Of a stretch of 64,000 nucleotides of DNA, positions 17,067 to 26,599 are shown piece after piece. The notes under the pieces are model-generated. The model saw only the letters and a program-made list of their open reading frames with translations, was not told where the DNA came from and made no database searches. Where the stretch lies: NCBI RefSeq assembly GCF_030269305.1, contig NZ_BSTC01000011.1:62001-126000 (forward strand), read 5' to 3'. Made by a program: the position numbers and the translations under genes. Origin of the DNA: Kineosporia sp. NBRC 101731. GTDB taxonomy: Bacteria > Actinomycetota > Actinomycetes > Actinomycetales > Kineosporiaceae. Each line of letters begins with the position of its first letter. The stretch's first letter is position 1.

Positions 17067-17723
17067 GTGACGATTTCGGTGGTGCTGGCCGACGACCAGC
17101 CGCTGATCCGGGCCGGCCTGCGGGTCCTGCTCACCGACACCGGCGATCTGAGGGTGGTGGGGGAGGCGGGGGACGGGTTCGAGGCGGTGTTGCTGGCTGC
17201 CTCGCTGCGGCCCGATGTGGTGGTCATGGACCTGCGGATGCCCGGGCTGGAGGGTATCGAGGCCACCCGGCGCATCACGGCGCACGACCCCGGGGTGCGG
17301 GTACTGGTCCTGACGACGTTCGACGACGACGAGTCGCTCTACGGGGCCCTGCAGGCCGGGGCCAGTGGATTTCTGGTCAAAGACGTTGCCCTGGAAGACA
17401 TGCTGTCGGCGATCCGGGTGGTCGCGGCCGGTGACGCGCTGATCGCGCCCCGGCTGACCCGGCGGCTGATGAACGCCCTGACCGGCCGGGTCGCCCGGCC
17501 CACGGCCCGGGGGAGCCTGTCGGTCGTCACCGATCGGGAACGGGAGGTGCTCACCCTGGTCGGACGGGGGTTGTCGAATGCCGAGATCGGCGCCGAACTG
17601 GTCATCAGTGCGGCCACGGCCAAGGCCCACGTCTCCCGGCTGCTGACGAAACTTGATGCCCGCGATCGGGTTCAGCTGGTGATCCAGGCCTACGAGTTCG
17701 GTCTGGTGAAACCCACCCGCTGA
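17067..17723 (+). CDS. NarL/LuxR-family response regulator
   Basis: The 218-residue partner of the upstream kinase has a receiver domain (VVLADDQPLIRAGLRVLL, phospho-acceptor aspartate in VVMDLRMPGLEG, conserved lysine in FLVKD) and a C-terminal LuxR-type helix-turn-helix (LSVVTDREREVLTLVGRGLSNAEIGAELVISAATAKAHVSRLLTKL, here described in parts). It starts with GTG, with GAGGAGAGGG just upstream. Targets are unknown; regulators of this class often control genes next to them, such as the membrane glycosyltransferase gene that follows. Confidence 0.95.
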   Translation: MTISVVLADDQPLIRAGLRVLLTDTGDLRVVGEAGDGFEAVLLAASLRPDVVVMDLRMPGLEGIEATRRITAHDPGVRVLVLTTFDDDESLYGALQAGASGFLVKDVALEDMLSAIRVVAAGDALIAPRLTRRLMNALTGRVARPTARGSLSVVTDREREVLTLVGRGLSNAEIGAELVISAATAKAHVSRLLTKLDARDRVQLVIQAYEFGLVKPTR

Positions 17724-17968
17724 ACGGTCAGGCCATCAGGGCCAACGTCCCGCCGGGATGCCCGGTCATCGGGAGCCCGAGCGCGGCCGGGGTCTCGTAG
17801 GTCACCGGCTCCAGCACCTCGGGATCAGCGAAAGCCGTTGCCGCTCAGCTGCGATGCGTGACCGTTCCGGGTCGTCCGGACCGGACCCGGAGCCTACGCC
17901 CAGGGGATGGCAGCGGTGTGGCCCGTGGGCCGATGTGGCGGGGCGGGGCCGACGGCCACGGTGGGGTC

Positions 17969-19189
17969 ATGTCTGGAACGCAGATCTTGAGGACGCGGGT
18001 GGGCGTCCTGACGTTGCCGGTACGACTCTCATGGAGAGACCCCGGATGGTGGCTCACGGCACAGATACTCGTGGTCACTGTCTTCTCGTTGTTCTGGAAC
18101 CCCTTGGACTTCTCCATCTATCGTCTGGGTGGCTCGGCCGTCCGGTCGGGGACCGACCTGTATCTCGAACGCCAGGCCGGGCTGTTCTTCACCTACACAC
18201 CCTTCGCAGCACTGAGTTTCACGCCTCTCTCCTGGATCCCGCTGGTCCCGTCCCGGTTGCTCTGGGAGCTGGCCACGGTCGCGGCGTTCGCCCTCGCCTG
18301 CCGCGAGATGCTGCTGCTGGCCAGGCTCTCGCGGCTGCGACCGGGCTGGGTGGTCGTCGGCGGGCTGATGCTCGAACCGGTCTGGCACACTCTGTTCCTC
18401 GGCCAGATCAACGTGTTCCTGCTGGCCCTGGTGCTGTTCGACGTGCGCCGGGTGGCCGGGGGGACCGGTCTGGGGGTGGGCGTCGGGATCGGCGTGGCCG
18501 CCGCGATCAAGCTGACGCCGGGAATCTTCATCGTGCTGCTGCTGTGCGCCGGGAAGGTCCGGGCCGCGGTGACCGCGGCTGTCACCTTCGTCGCGTGCAC
18601 CGGGCTCGGGGTCGTCGCTGCTCCCGGTGCCTCCCGGCTGTACTGGAGCAAGGTCTTCTTCGACACCTCCCGGGTCGGGGCGTCTTACATCAGCAACCAG
18701 TCCCCGTTCGGGGCGCTGGTCCGGCTGCTCGGAGGCCGCGAGAACGTCGGCAGCTGGTACCTCGTCGTCCCGCTGGTGCTGCTGACCTACGGGCTCGTCC
18801 TCGCCACCCGCCGGGCCCGCAGCGGTGACTGGGCCGCCGCGGTGGCCGTGGGCGGTCTGACCAGCCTGGTGGTCTCGCCGATCTCGTGGAGCCACCACTG
18901 GGTGTGGGCCCTGCCGGCGCTGGTCGTGCTGGTGCGGGACGGGCGCCACCGGGTGGCTCTGGCCGCGGGTGCGGTACTGGCGCTGTCGCCGATGTGGTGG
19001 TTACCCCGTGACCTGCCGGTGGACTGGCTGACGGCGAACGCCTACCTGGTCATGGGCCTGGCTCTGCTCGGTCTGCTGGGGGTTTCGGGTGAGCGCGCTG
19101 GCGATGTGTTGCCGTTGCGCCGATCGGGGACGATTGTCCGCTCCGGGACCTTCAGTCGGCGCTGCTTCGAGCCGAAGAGCGGGGTGTGA
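17969..19189 (+). CDS. Polytopic membrane glycosyltransferase of the GT87 / DUF2029 type (putative mannosyltransferase)
   Basis: This 406-residue integral membrane protein has about ten hydrophobic segments and the early loop with acidic residue and tyrosine ([18 protein letters not shown], then [16 protein letters not shown]) seen in GT-C polyprenol-phosphate-dependent mannosyltransferases of actinobacteria. A later [14 protein letters not shown] segment fits too. Such enzymes add mannose to lipoglycans or glycolipids on the outer face of the membrane. The ATG at 17969 is preferred over upstream starts because the extra residues would be unlike the family. Its stop overlaps the start of the chemoreceptor gene by 4 bases, an unusual partner. 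The 245 bp before it contain no recognisable gene. Confidence 0.75.
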   Translation: MSGTQILRTRVGVLTLPVRLSWRDPGWWLTAQILVVTVFSLFWNPLDFSIYRLGGSAVRSGTDLYLERQAGLFFTYTPFAALSFTPLSWIPLVPSRLLWELATVAAFALACREMLLLARLSRLRPGWVVVGGLMLEPVWHTLFLGQINVFLLALVLFDVRRVAGGTGLGVGVGIGVAAAIKLTPGIFIVLLLCAGKVRAAVTAAVTFVACTGLGVVAAPGASRLYWSKVFFDTSRVGASYISNQSPFGALVRLLGGRENVGSWYLVVPLVLLTYGLVLATRRARSGDWAAAVAVGGLTSLVVSPISWSHHWVWALPALVVLVRDGRHRVALAAGAVLALSPMWWLPRDLPVDWLTANAYLVMGLALLGLLGVSGERAGDVLPLRRSGTIVRSGTFSRRCFEPKSGV

Positions 19190-21318
19190 CAAGATTGCCG
19201 CGCACCGTGACCCTGCGGGTCACCCTGTTGTTGCTGGGTGTCGGAAGCATTGTGCTGACGGCCGGAGTACTGGGAGGGGTCGCTGCCTGGCAGAGCGGTG
19301 TCTTCAGCAGCAAGGCCGACGAGACCATCGCCGACCAGCGCGACAGTGAGCTCGACAGCCTCACGTCCCAGGTCTATCAGCTGGTCAACAATGCGGGTGC
19401 GGCCACCCAGGACCGGGTCAACCGGGCCAACACCGTGGCCCTGGCCGATCTCGCCGAGAAGGGTGGGCTCGAGCTCGGCGACTCGACGGTGACGTGGAAC
19501 GCGGTCAACCAGGTGAGCCAGAAGGCCGGCACGGTCCAGCTGCCGCGGGTGAACGTCGACGGCACCTGGCTGGGGCAGAACCGGGACGTGAAGAAGGCCA
19601 CTCCGGTCGTCGACACCCTCGCGGCGAAGGTCGGCGGCCGGGTCACGATCTTCCAGCGGATGAACAAGGCCGGTGACCTGCTCCGGGTCGCGACGAATGT
19701 GCCCAACGCGGAGGGGAAACGGGCCATCGGCACGTACATCCCGTCGGTGGGCGCCGACGGCAAACCGAACGCCGTGGTCGCGGCCATCACGGCGGGCAAG
19801 TCCTACCGCGGCGTGGCCCAGGTGGTCGGTACCTGGTACGTCACGGCGTACGACCCACTGAAGGACGCGAACGGTGACGTGGTCGGGGCGGTCTTCTTCG
19901 GTGTCCCGCAGGCCGACGCGATCAAGGAACTGACCGAGAGTATCGCGGCCACGAAGATCGGCCAGCACGGTGGTGTCTCGATCTTCAGCAACGAAACTGC
20001 CGACCGGGGAAGGGTCATCGCATCGGGCCTGCCGGCCCCGGCCGGTGACAAGCCGCTCGAGGCCGTGGACGCCTCCGGAACCGCCTACGTCCAGCAGATC
20101 GTCGATGCCGCGGCCCAACTCGAGGACGGCCAGGTATGGACGGGGGAGTACAAACTGCCGGGCCGGGACGATGCCGCGGCGGCCGACAGTACGATGCGGG
20201 TGATGTACTACTCGCCCTACAAGTGGGCCATCGCGGTGCAGACGTACAACCCCGACTATGCCGCTGCCAGTAACGCTCTGAGCGACGGCCGCAGCAGCAT
20301 GCTGATGATCCTGGCCCTGGCGGCCGGGCTGCTGACCGTGATCGGTGGTGGCCTGGCCTGGTACTGGGCGCGACGTACGGTGCTGCGGCTGGACACCCTC
20401 ACCGGGGCCCTTGACAAGGTGGCCCACCGTGACCTGAACGTGCAGGTCACCGAGGGAACGGACGAGATCGGCAAGATGAGTGCGGCGCTCAACACCGCGG
20501 TCGGCGAGATCCGTTCCCTGCTCTCGGACATGGCCCGCACGGCCACCGGGGTGGCCCGGGCCGCCGGGCAGGTCTCGAGCGTGGGGGATGAGGTGGCCGG
20601 GGCCGCCGACGCGGTCGCCGCCCGCACCACCCACGTGGCGACCGAGGCCGACGACGTGGCCCGCACGATGGCCACGATGGAGACCGGGTCCAACGAGATG
20701 TCCTCCGCCATCGGCGAGATCGCGCGCAACGCCACCCAGGCCGCATCCGTGGCGCAGGAGACGGTGCAGCGCACCGAACAGGCCCGGGCCGTGATCAACC
20801 GGCTGGGCAACTCCAGCGCCCAGATCGTCGACGTGGTGGAGGTGATCAACGCGATCGCCGGGCAGACCAACCTGCTGGCGCTCAACGCGACGATCGAAGC
20901 GGCCCGGGCCGGTGAGGTCGGCAAGGGCTTCGCCGTGGTCGCCAACGAGGTCAAGGAACTGGCGCGCCAGACGGCCGAGGCCACCGTCGACGTGACCACG
21001 CGCGTCAATGCGATCAAGACTGACACGGACGACGCGGTGGCGGCGATCGTGGCCATCGGTGAAGCGATCGAGCGGGTCAGCAGTTTCCAGGACGCCATCG
21101 CCGGCGCCGTGGAGGAGCAGAGCTCGGTGACCTCGGAGATGAGCCGGGCCGTGCAGCTGGTCACCGCGGGCGGGACCCAGATCAGTGCCGGTATCGGCGA
21201 GGTCAAGAACACCGTCGCGAGCACTCTGACGGCGGTGGGCAGTTCGCGTGAGGCGGCCCGCACGCTGGACGAGAACGCGCGGGAACTCACCCGTCTGGTG
21301 GAGCGCTTCGCCCGCTGA
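19186..21318 (+). CDS. Methyl-accepting chemotaxis protein with periplasmic Cache domain
   Basis: The 710-residue chemoreceptor starts with GTG overlapping the previous stop. Layout: first membrane helix (residues about 5-30), a large extracellular Cache-type sensor (about 35-360; motifs [41 protein letters not shown]), second membrane helix ([21 protein letters not shown]), HAMP ([20 protein letters not shown]), and a long cytoplasmic coiled-coil signalling domain with the conserved hairpin tip ([20 protein letters not shown], then [15 protein letters not shown]). It should sense a small ligand and control CheA. No che genes are nearby. Its presence implies the host is, or was, motile. Confidence 0.95.
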   Translation: MTRLPRTVTLRVTLLLLGVGSIVLTAGVLGGVAAWQSGVFSSKADETIADQRDSELDSLTSQVYQLVNNAGAATQDRVNRANTVALADLAEKGGLELGDSTVTWNAVNQVSQKAGTVQLPRVNVDGTWLGQNRDVKKATPVVDTLAAKVGGRVTIFQRMNKAGDLLRVATNVPNAEGKRAIGTYIPSVGADGKPNAVVAAITAGKSYRGVAQVVGTWYVTAYDPLKDANGDVVGAVFFGVPQADAIKELTESIAATKIGQHGGVSIFSNETADRGRVIASGLPAPAGDKPLEAVDASGTAYVQQIVDAAAQLEDGQVWTGEYKLPGRDDAAAADSTMRVMYYSPYKWAIAVQTYNPDYAAASNALSDGRSSMLMILALAAGLLTVIGGGLAWYWARRTVLRLDTLTGALDKVAHRDLNVQVTEGTDEIGKMSAALNTAVGEIRSLLSDMARTATGVARAAGQVSSVGDEVAGAADAVAARTTHVATEADDVARTMATMETGSNEMSSAIGEIARNATQAASVAQETVQRTEQARAVINRLGNSSAQIVDVVEVINAIAGQTNLLALNATIEAARAGEVGKGFAVVANEVKELARQTAEATVDVTTRVNAIKTDTDDAVAAIVAIGEAIERVSSFQDAIAGAVEEQSSVTSEMSRAVQLVTAGGTQISAGIGEVKNTVASTLTAVGSSREAARTLDENARELTRLVERFAR

Positions 21319-21412
21319 CTTTCCAGCAGAGCACGTGGTGGATTCGTGGCTCGGCCACTGATCTCCCGGAGGGCCCGCGTGCGGGACGAGATCATCGCCA
21401 AGGTCCCCACTT

Positions 21413-21502
21413 CTTCGTGATCATACAAAACCTCCCCAGCGTTCTAGAACTCTCGGTCTCGCAGTTCTAGAACTCCGGGGAGGTTTTGCATGATCACGGA
21501 AG
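21413..21502. repeat. Palindromic repeat element (TTCGTGATCA family), copy 3, with nested GTTCTAGAAC repeats
   Basis: Outer arms of about 25 bp (CGTGATCATACAAAACC plus CTCCCC on the left, matched on the right at 21477-21502 with one mismatch and a 1-base bulge) enclose two copies of the self-complementary GTTCTAGAAC (21441-21450, 21464-21473). It lies between the convergent stops of the chemoreceptor and the MFS gene, where it would form a bidirectional terminator-like hairpin. Confidence 0.88.
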
Positions 21503-21520
21503 GGTTGGAGGGGGTTGGGG

Positions 21521-23035
21521 TCAGCTCGCCGCGGTGGCGGGTTCGAGGGTGGGCTGCGGTTCCGGGGCGGCTTCGCGGCGCAGCAGCAGGAACACGATCA
21601 CCGAGCCGAGCAGACCCACCAGGCCGGCGATCAGGAAGGCGCCGTGCAGGCCCGCGGCGAAGGCCTCGTGGATGGCGGTCTCGAGCTGCCCCCGGACGTT
21701 CTCCGGGGCCGCCTGCAGGACGGCCTGGGTCTGGCCGCCGGACACGGCCGAGGCCAGCCCGTCGGCACCGGGGACGTCGTGCGAGGCCAGGGTGTCGGCG
21801 GCGCGGGAGGTGAAGACCGACCCGAGGATCGCCACCCCGAAGGCCAGGCCCAGCTGGCGGGCGGTGTTGAGCACGCCCGAGGCCATGCCGCTGCGCTGCA
21901 CCGGAACGGCGGAGAGGGCCGCGGCGGTGAGCGGAGGTGTGGCCAGGCCGACGCCGAGACCGACGACGAGCAGGCCCGCGAGCAGGGCGGTCCACGACGA
22001 CTGCGGGTGCACGAAGAGCATGAGCAGGGTGCCGCACCCGATCAGGAACAGTCCGGCGCCGATCGGCCGGGCCACCGGAACACCGTGCATTCTGCGGCTG
22101 AGACCGCCGGCCACGACGAACGCCACGGCCGACATGGGCAGCAGCACCAGGCCGGTCTTGAGCGGGCTGAGGCCGACGACCGACTGCAGCCAGATCGAGA
22201 TCAGGGCGCTGGAGCCGAAAGCGGTGGAGGAGAGCACCGCTGCGGCCAGCACGGCACCGGTGAAGACCGGGCTGCGCAGCAGGGCCAGGTCGATGAGCGG
22301 GTTGGCGGTGCGGCGCTGCAGCACCACGAACACGGCCAGGGCGAGCACCCCGAGCACGGCCGTGACGATCGGCGTGGTGGCCGTCCAGCCCTCCTCGCCG
22401 GCCTCGATGATCGCGTAGGTGATCAGGCTGGCGGCCGCGGTGAAGGTGATCATGCCGGGTACGTCGAGACGCACGCGGCGGCGCTCGGCGTCCTGGAACA
22501 CGATCAGCGACAGCGCGATGGCCAGGATCGAGACCGGGAGGTTGACCCAGAACGCCCAGCGCCAGGACAGCAGGTCGGTGAGCACGCCACCGATGACCGA
22601 GCCGACACCGGCGGAGGCCCCGGCCACGGCGCCCCAGATGCCGTAGGCGGTGCCCCGGTCGCGCCCGGAGTACGACACGTTGATCAGGGCCACGGTGGTG
22701 GCGAACATCGCGGCGCCGCCGATGCCCTGCACGGCCCGGCCGATGATGAGCACGGTGATGTCTTGCGACAGGCCGCAGGCGACCGAGGCGGCCGCGAAGA
22801 CCGTCAGGCCGGTCAGGTACACCCGGCGGCGGCCGAGCGCATCGGCCAGGGCCCCGGCGCCGAGCATGAGCGCGGCCAGACTCAGGGCGTAGATGTCGAT
22901 GACCCACTGCACCTGGCTGAAACTCGCGTCCAGGTCGCGGGTGACGTCGGGCAGGGCGACGTTCACGATCGTGACGTCGATGAGCAACATAAAGGTGCCC
23001 AGGCAGACCGCCAGTAGCGGGGTCCACTTACGCAT
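21521..23035 (-). CDS. MFS transporter, DHA2 (EmrB/QacA) 14-helix drug-efflux type
   Basis: The 504-residue integral membrane protein opens with LLAVCLGTFMLLIDVTIVNVALPDV, the signature of the DHA2 drug:proton antiporter group, and has motif-C-like GVGSVIGGVLTDLLSWRWAFWVNLP in helix 5. About 14 hydrophobic segments can be counted. It would export a lipophilic compound in exchange for protons. It is divergent from a tandem Lrp/AsnC-type regulator 115 bp away, which probably controls it. The ATG at 23035 has GGGAG about 10 bases upstream. Confidence 0.93.
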   Translation of the reverse strand: MRKWTPLLAVCLGTFMLLIDVTIVNVALPDVTRDLDASFSQVQWVIDIYALSLAALMLGAGALADALGRRRVYLTGLTVFAAASVACGLSQDITVLIIGRAVQGIGGAAMFATTVALINVSYSGRDRGTAYGIWGAVAGASAGVGSVIGGVLTDLLSWRWAFWVNLPVSILAIALSLIVFQDAERRRVRLDVPGMITFTAAASLITYAIIEAGEEGWTATTPIVTAVLGVLALAVFVVLQRRTANPLIDLALLRSPVFTGAVLAAAVLSSTAFGSSALISIWLQSVVGLSPLKTGLVLLPMSAVAFVVAGGLSRRMHGVPVARPIGAGLFLIGCGTLLMLFVHPQSSWTALLAGLLVVGLGVGLATPPLTAAALSAVPVQRSGMASGVLNTARQLGLAFGVAILGSVFTSRAADTLASHDVPGADGLASAVSGGQTQAVLQAAPENVRGQLETAIHEAFAAGLHGAFLIAGLVGLLGSVIVFLLLRREAAPEPQPTLEPATAAS

Positions 23036-23150
23036 GGAACGACTCCCAGTAGTTTTTGTGGTGTTGAAAGGAGCATGGGGCAGGTGGCCCGGCGAACGTC
23101 GCCAGAAGTCCCGAGAGCGTTAGAATCCTCCATCGAAGGGCGGTGGTTCG

Positions 23151-24164
23151 ATGGAAATCCTCACGACCGATGATCTGGATCAGAAGCTCATCCATGCGCT
23201 GCGGCTGGATCCTCGCATTCCGTTCGCCCGGTTCTCGTCACTTACCGGCGTTTCCGAGCAGACCGTGGCCCGCCGGTTCCGGCGGCTGCGCGAGCACGGC
23301 GTGGTGAGGGTGATGGGACTCGTCGACCCCTTCGCCAATGGTCAGGGCAATTGGATGGTGCGCATCCGGGCCCGTCCCGACGCGGCCGGCCCGCTGGCCG
23401 ACGCCCTGGCGCAGCGTCCCGACGTCTCCTGGGTGTCGCTGACCTCGGGCGGCACCGAGATCCTGTGCGCGGCGCGCTCGCACACCGGGCACGGCACCGA
23501 GCCCAGCCAGGAACTGCTGCTGCGCCGTCTGCCGCACACCAAGGAGGTCATCGACTTCACCGCCCAGATGGTGATGCACCGCTTCGACGAGCGCCTCGGC
23601 TCGATGGGGCACCTGACGGAGCTGGACCCGGCCCAGGTGACCGAGATCCGGCGCGGGGCCCTGATGCGTGTCGAGGGCGCCGACCCGGCGGTGCCGATCG
23701 GGCCGGACGACGACACACTGCTGGCGCAGTTGCGGGCCGACGGTCGCGCTCCGGTCTCCCGGCTGGCCCAGGCCACGGGCTGGAGCGCGGCCCGGGTGCA
23801 GCGGCGCCTGGACGAGCTGGTACACGCCGGGATGTTCTACTTCGATGTCGAGATGGCCATCGAGGCGCTGGGTTTCGCCACCCACGCGACGCTCTGGCTG
23901 ACGGTCTCCCCGGCCGATCTGGACCGGGTGGGGCTGGAACTGGCCGAGCACAAGGAGATCGCCTACGTGGCGGCGATCAGCGGCAACCGCAACCTCACGG
24001 CCTCGGCCATCACCCGCGACCCCGAGCATCTCTACCAGTACGTCACCCGGCGACTGGGAGCCATCCCCGGGGTTCAGCAGCTCGAGATCTCACCCATCCT
24101 GCGCCGTCTCAAGCAGAACGGGACGTTCATGCGGGACGGGCGTCTGGCCGCCCCGGCCGGCTAG
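23151..24164 (+). CDS. Tandem Lrp/AsnC-type transcriptional regulator
   Basis: The 337-residue protein is two Lrp/AsnC modules in a row. Module one has the helix-turn-helix LIHALRLDPRIPFARFSSL to VARRFRRLREHGVVRVMG and an effector-like domain. Module two starts near residue 190 with LLAQLRADGRAPVSRLAQ to VQRRLDELVHAGMFYFDVEM and a second AsnC-type ligand domain (GFATHATLWLTVSPAD). Such double regulators are common next to transporters in actinomycetes. It is divergent from the MFS pump, so local control of efflux is the likely job. The effector is unknown. Confidence 0.88.
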   Translation: MEILTTDDLDQKLIHALRLDPRIPFARFSSLTGVSEQTVARRFRRLREHGVVRVMGLVDPFANGQGNWMVRIRARPDAAGPLADALAQRPDVSWVSLTSGGTEILCAARSHTGHGTEPSQELLLRRLPHTKEVIDFTAQMVMHRFDERLGSMGHLTELDPAQVTEIRRGALMRVEGADPAVPIGPDDDTLLAQLRADGRAPVSRLAQATGWSAARVQRRLDELVHAGMFYFDVEMAIEALGFATHATLWLTVSPADLDRVGLELAEHKEIAYVAAISGNRNLTASAITRDPEHLYQYVTRRLGAIPGVQQLEISPILRRLKQNGTFMRDGRLAAPAG

Positions 24165-24169
24165 CCATC

Positions 24170-24219
24170 GTTCGTGATCAGGCCACGTCTCCCCGGGGAA
24201 ACTCTGCCTGATCACGAAC
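24170..24219. repeat. Palindromic repeat element (TTCGTGATCA family), copy 4
   Basis: Perfect 14-bp arms GTTCGTGATCAGGC (24170-24183) and complement (24206-24219) enclose a 22-bp loop containing CTCCCCGGGGAAAC. It begins 6 bp after the Lrp-type regulator stop and ends 16 bp before the stop of the convergent hybrid kinase, in the position of a shared terminator. Confidence 0.9.
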
Positions 24220-24234
24220 AGAGGACGCGCGTCC

Positions 24235-26430
24235 TCACTTCTCGGGGGTTGCCGAGACCTCGGCCCGCCGCTGCGGGAAGTCACCGGTGGCGAGGTGTTC
24301 CAGGACCTCCGAGAGCTGGCCGGCCTTCCAGGGTTTGGGTAGGAAGTCGTCCATCCCGGCCTCCAGGCAGGCGTGCCGGTCATCGTCGAAGGCATTGGCC
24401 GTCATCGCGATCACCGGAGTACGAAGACCCAGCGGACACTCGGCCGCGCGGATCCGCCGGGTCGCCTCCAGCCCGTCCAGCACCGGCATGTGCACGTCCA
24501 TGAAGACGGCGTCGAAGGTTCCGGCCAGCACCGCCGCGACCGCGGCCTCGCCGTCGTCCACCATGTCGACCACCAGCCCGCGGGAGGTGAGCATGGCCCG
24601 GGCGATCAGCTGGTTGGTCTCGTTGTCCTCGGCCACCAGGACGTGCTTGCCCGCCAGGGTGGCCTCCGGGGACCGGCGCGGACGGGGCACCGCCGCGACC
24701 GGCACCGGTGCCGCGGTCCGGGGCAGCGCGACGAGCAGGGAGAACCGGGTGCCCTGACCGGGGTCGGAACTGACGCTCAGCTGCCCACCCATCGCCAGCG
24801 TGAGTCCTTGCGCGATCGACAGGCCCAGGCCGGTGCCGCCGTACCGCCGGGTGGTGTCGGAGGAGGCCTGCACGAAGGGCCGGAACAGGTTCTTCATCTG
24901 CTCGGTGTCCATCCCGATCCCGGTGTCGGCGACCACCAGACGCACGCGGTCACCCGCGTCCTCGATCGTGACCGTCACCGACCCCTGATCGGTGAACTTC
25001 ACCGCGTTGGCGATCAGGTTGGTGAGGACCTGCCGCAGTCGGGTCGGGTCACCCGTGCGGTAACGGTGCAGGCCGTCCGCGGTCTCGAGAATCAGCTGGA
25101 TCCCGGCCTGTTCGGCGCGCGGGCGGGAGGGAAGCAGCGCCTCCCGGGCCACGGCGACCACGTCCAGCGGGACCTGTTCCAGGTCGATCCCGCCGGCCTC
25201 GATCTTGGCCACGTCAAGACTGTCGTTGACGATGTCGAGCAGCACGTGCCCGGCCCGGTCGGCGCCCGAGATCCACTCGGGAGTCTGCGGGGAGCCCGGG
25301 TTCTCGGCCAGCAGCGAGGTGTAGCCGAGCACCCCGTTCAGCGGTGTGCGGATCTCGTGGCTCATCGTGGCCAGGAAGTCGCTCTTGTGCCGGGACGCCA
25401 CGCGCAGTTCCTGCGCCTGCTCCTCGGAGGTGGCCCGGGCCCGGCGCAGTTGCGCGATCAGTTCCTGGCGCTCGTCGCGGTGCAGCGCGAGCACGAGGGC
25501 CACCAGCGCCGCGATCGCCACGAACGCCTGGGCCAGCAGGACGCGGGTGGCCGGGGAGGTGGCCACGAACGGCCCGTGGCCGGTCAGGGTGAAACTGAGG
25601 ACGCCGACGGCCACCAGCCACACATGCGCGGCTACCAGCGTGGTGTCGAAGCGCAACGAGAACCACATCGACAGCGGCAGCACCAGATAGGACAGCGGCA
25701 GACCGTCCGCGAGCCCGAAGACCACCCCGTAGGCCACGGCGAACAGCAGGGTGGCCACCACCAGTTCGAGTTCGCGCTCGCGGGGCGGGACCAGGCCGGC
25801 CAGGCCGTTGCCGGCGATCCGCAGGGCCAGCGCGGCGAAGACGAAGGTGTTGGTGGCGTTGCGCAGCGTCCAGGCCCCGGCCAGGTTCCAGAACTCGAGG
25901 TGGGACGAGGTGGCCAGGGCGGCGGGGCCGAGCAGGGCGCCGGCTGCGGCCCCGGCCAGGGCGGCCAGTACCCAGAAGGCCAGGTCGGCCGAGCGTCTCA
26001 GTCGCCAGGCCTGCGGCCGCAACCGGCTCAGCACGGCGGTCTCGACCAGGGCCTGGACCACGTTGGCGACGCCGAGCGCCAGTGAGATCGGCAGGGACAG
26101 GTCGCCGGCGAGGTGGTTGATCGCGGTGGCCACGGCGGCCATCACCACCGAGCTGACCACCAGCGGCGCCCGGCCCCGGGAGCAGGCCCACAACAGCCAG
26201 ACGAACCCGACGGCAGCGGCCGGCCAGACCAGGGACAGGGAGGTGCCGGGCAGCCGGGAGAGCCGCCCCAGCAGCACCGCCACGGCGTAGACGACGGTGA
26301 AGACCGGCACCATGATCACGACGGGTGCCGACGGCCACGGACCCAGGTGCCGGGTTGTTCCCTGATCCGTGCCCACGCGACTTTTTCGACGCCCGGAGCT
26401 GGACGGGTGAGCAGCCGCTCCGGTCGTCAC
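24235..26430 (-). CDS. Membrane hybrid sensor histidine kinase with C-terminal receiver (MASE1-like sensor)
   Basis: The 731-residue protein has an N-terminal block of about eight membrane helices resembling MASE1 (GTSLSLVWPAAAVGFVWLL at about residue 63), a short coiled region, HisKA with the phospho-histidine in LATMSHEIRTPLNGVLGY, HATPase_c (LTNLIANAVKFTDQGSVTV, VADTGIGMD, GTGLGLSIAQGLTLAMGG), and a receiver domain (VLVAEDNETNQLIARAML, aspartate in FMDVHMPVLDGLEAT). It would autophosphorylate and pass the phosphate to its own receiver and then to a separate phosphotransfer protein. There is no partner gene beside it. The start is uncertain: the ATG at 26430 is nearly in contact with a 10-bp tandem repeat array. 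Confidence 0.9.
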   Translation of the reverse strand: MTTGAAAHPSSSGRRKSRVGTDQGTTRHLGPWPSAPVVIMVPVFTVVYAVAVLLGRLSRLPGTSLSLVWPAAAVGFVWLLWACSRGRAPLVVSSVVMAAVATAINHLAGDLSLPISLALGVANVVQALVETAVLSRLRPQAWRLRRSADLAFWVLAALAGAAAGALLGPAALATSSHLEFWNLAGAWTLRNATNTFVFAALALRIAGNGLAGLVPPRERELELVVATLLFAVAYGVVFGLADGLPLSYLVLPLSMWFSLRFDTTLVAAHVWLVAVGVLSFTLTGHGPFVATSPATRVLLAQAFVAIAALVALVLALHRDERQELIAQLRRARATSEEQAQELRVASRHKSDFLATMSHEIRTPLNGVLGYTSLLAENPGSPQTPEWISGADRAGHVLLDIVNDSLDVAKIEAGGIDLEQVPLDVVAVAREALLPSRPRAEQAGIQLILETADGLHRYRTGDPTRLRQVLTNLIANAVKFTDQGSVTVTIEDAGDRVRLVVADTGIGMDTEQMKNLFRPFVQASSDTTRRYGGTGLGLSIAQGLTLAMGGQLSVSSDPGQGTRFSLLVALPRTAAPVPVAAVPRPRRSPEATLAGKHVLVAEDNETNQLIARAMLTSRGLVVDMVDDGEAAVAAVLAGTFDAVFMDVHMPVLDGLEATRRIRAAECPLGLRTPVIAMTANAFDDDRHACLEAGMDDFLPKPWKAGQLSEVLEHLATGDFPQRRAEVSATPEK

Positions 26431-26440
26431 CCGGTCGGAT

Positions 26441-26510
26441 CAGCCGGGGCCAGCCGGGGCCAGCCGGGGCCAGCCGGGGTCAGCCGGGGTCAGCCGGGGT
26501 CAGCCAGGTC
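26441..26510. repeat. Array of 10-bp tandem repeats upstream of the hybrid kinase
   Basis: Six head-to-tail units of CAGCCGGGG(C/T) run from 26441 to 26500, followed by a degenerate seventh unit. The array begins 11 bp before the proposed kinase start. A 10-bp unit is close to one helical turn, so changes in copy number would move upstream sites without changing the face of the helix. Confidence 0.9.
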
Positions 26511-26599
26511 AGCGAGGGTCGGGGAGGGTGGCCGGCTCGGTGGGGCGTGTTTCTGCCGGCTCAGCAATCTGCTCCCGCGATTCACGGACGGGCAGTGGA

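Noticed and set aside
15565-17723. Longer upstream starts for the histidine kinase (15565) and response regulator (16248)
   Set aside because: The extensions overlap the Lrp gene and the kinase gene in other frames; starts at 15967 and 17067 give correct family N-termini and ribosome-binding sites.
21413-21502. Palindromes as plain rho-independent terminators only
   Set aside because: They lack T-tracts and share a conserved outer core that a terminator does not need; one lies inside an ORF. Terminator function may be secondary.
26441-26510. Short tandem repeats as a possible CRISPR array
   Set aside because: Units are 10 bp with no spacers; the other arrays (9, 11, 15 bp) also lack spacers, and no cas genes are present.
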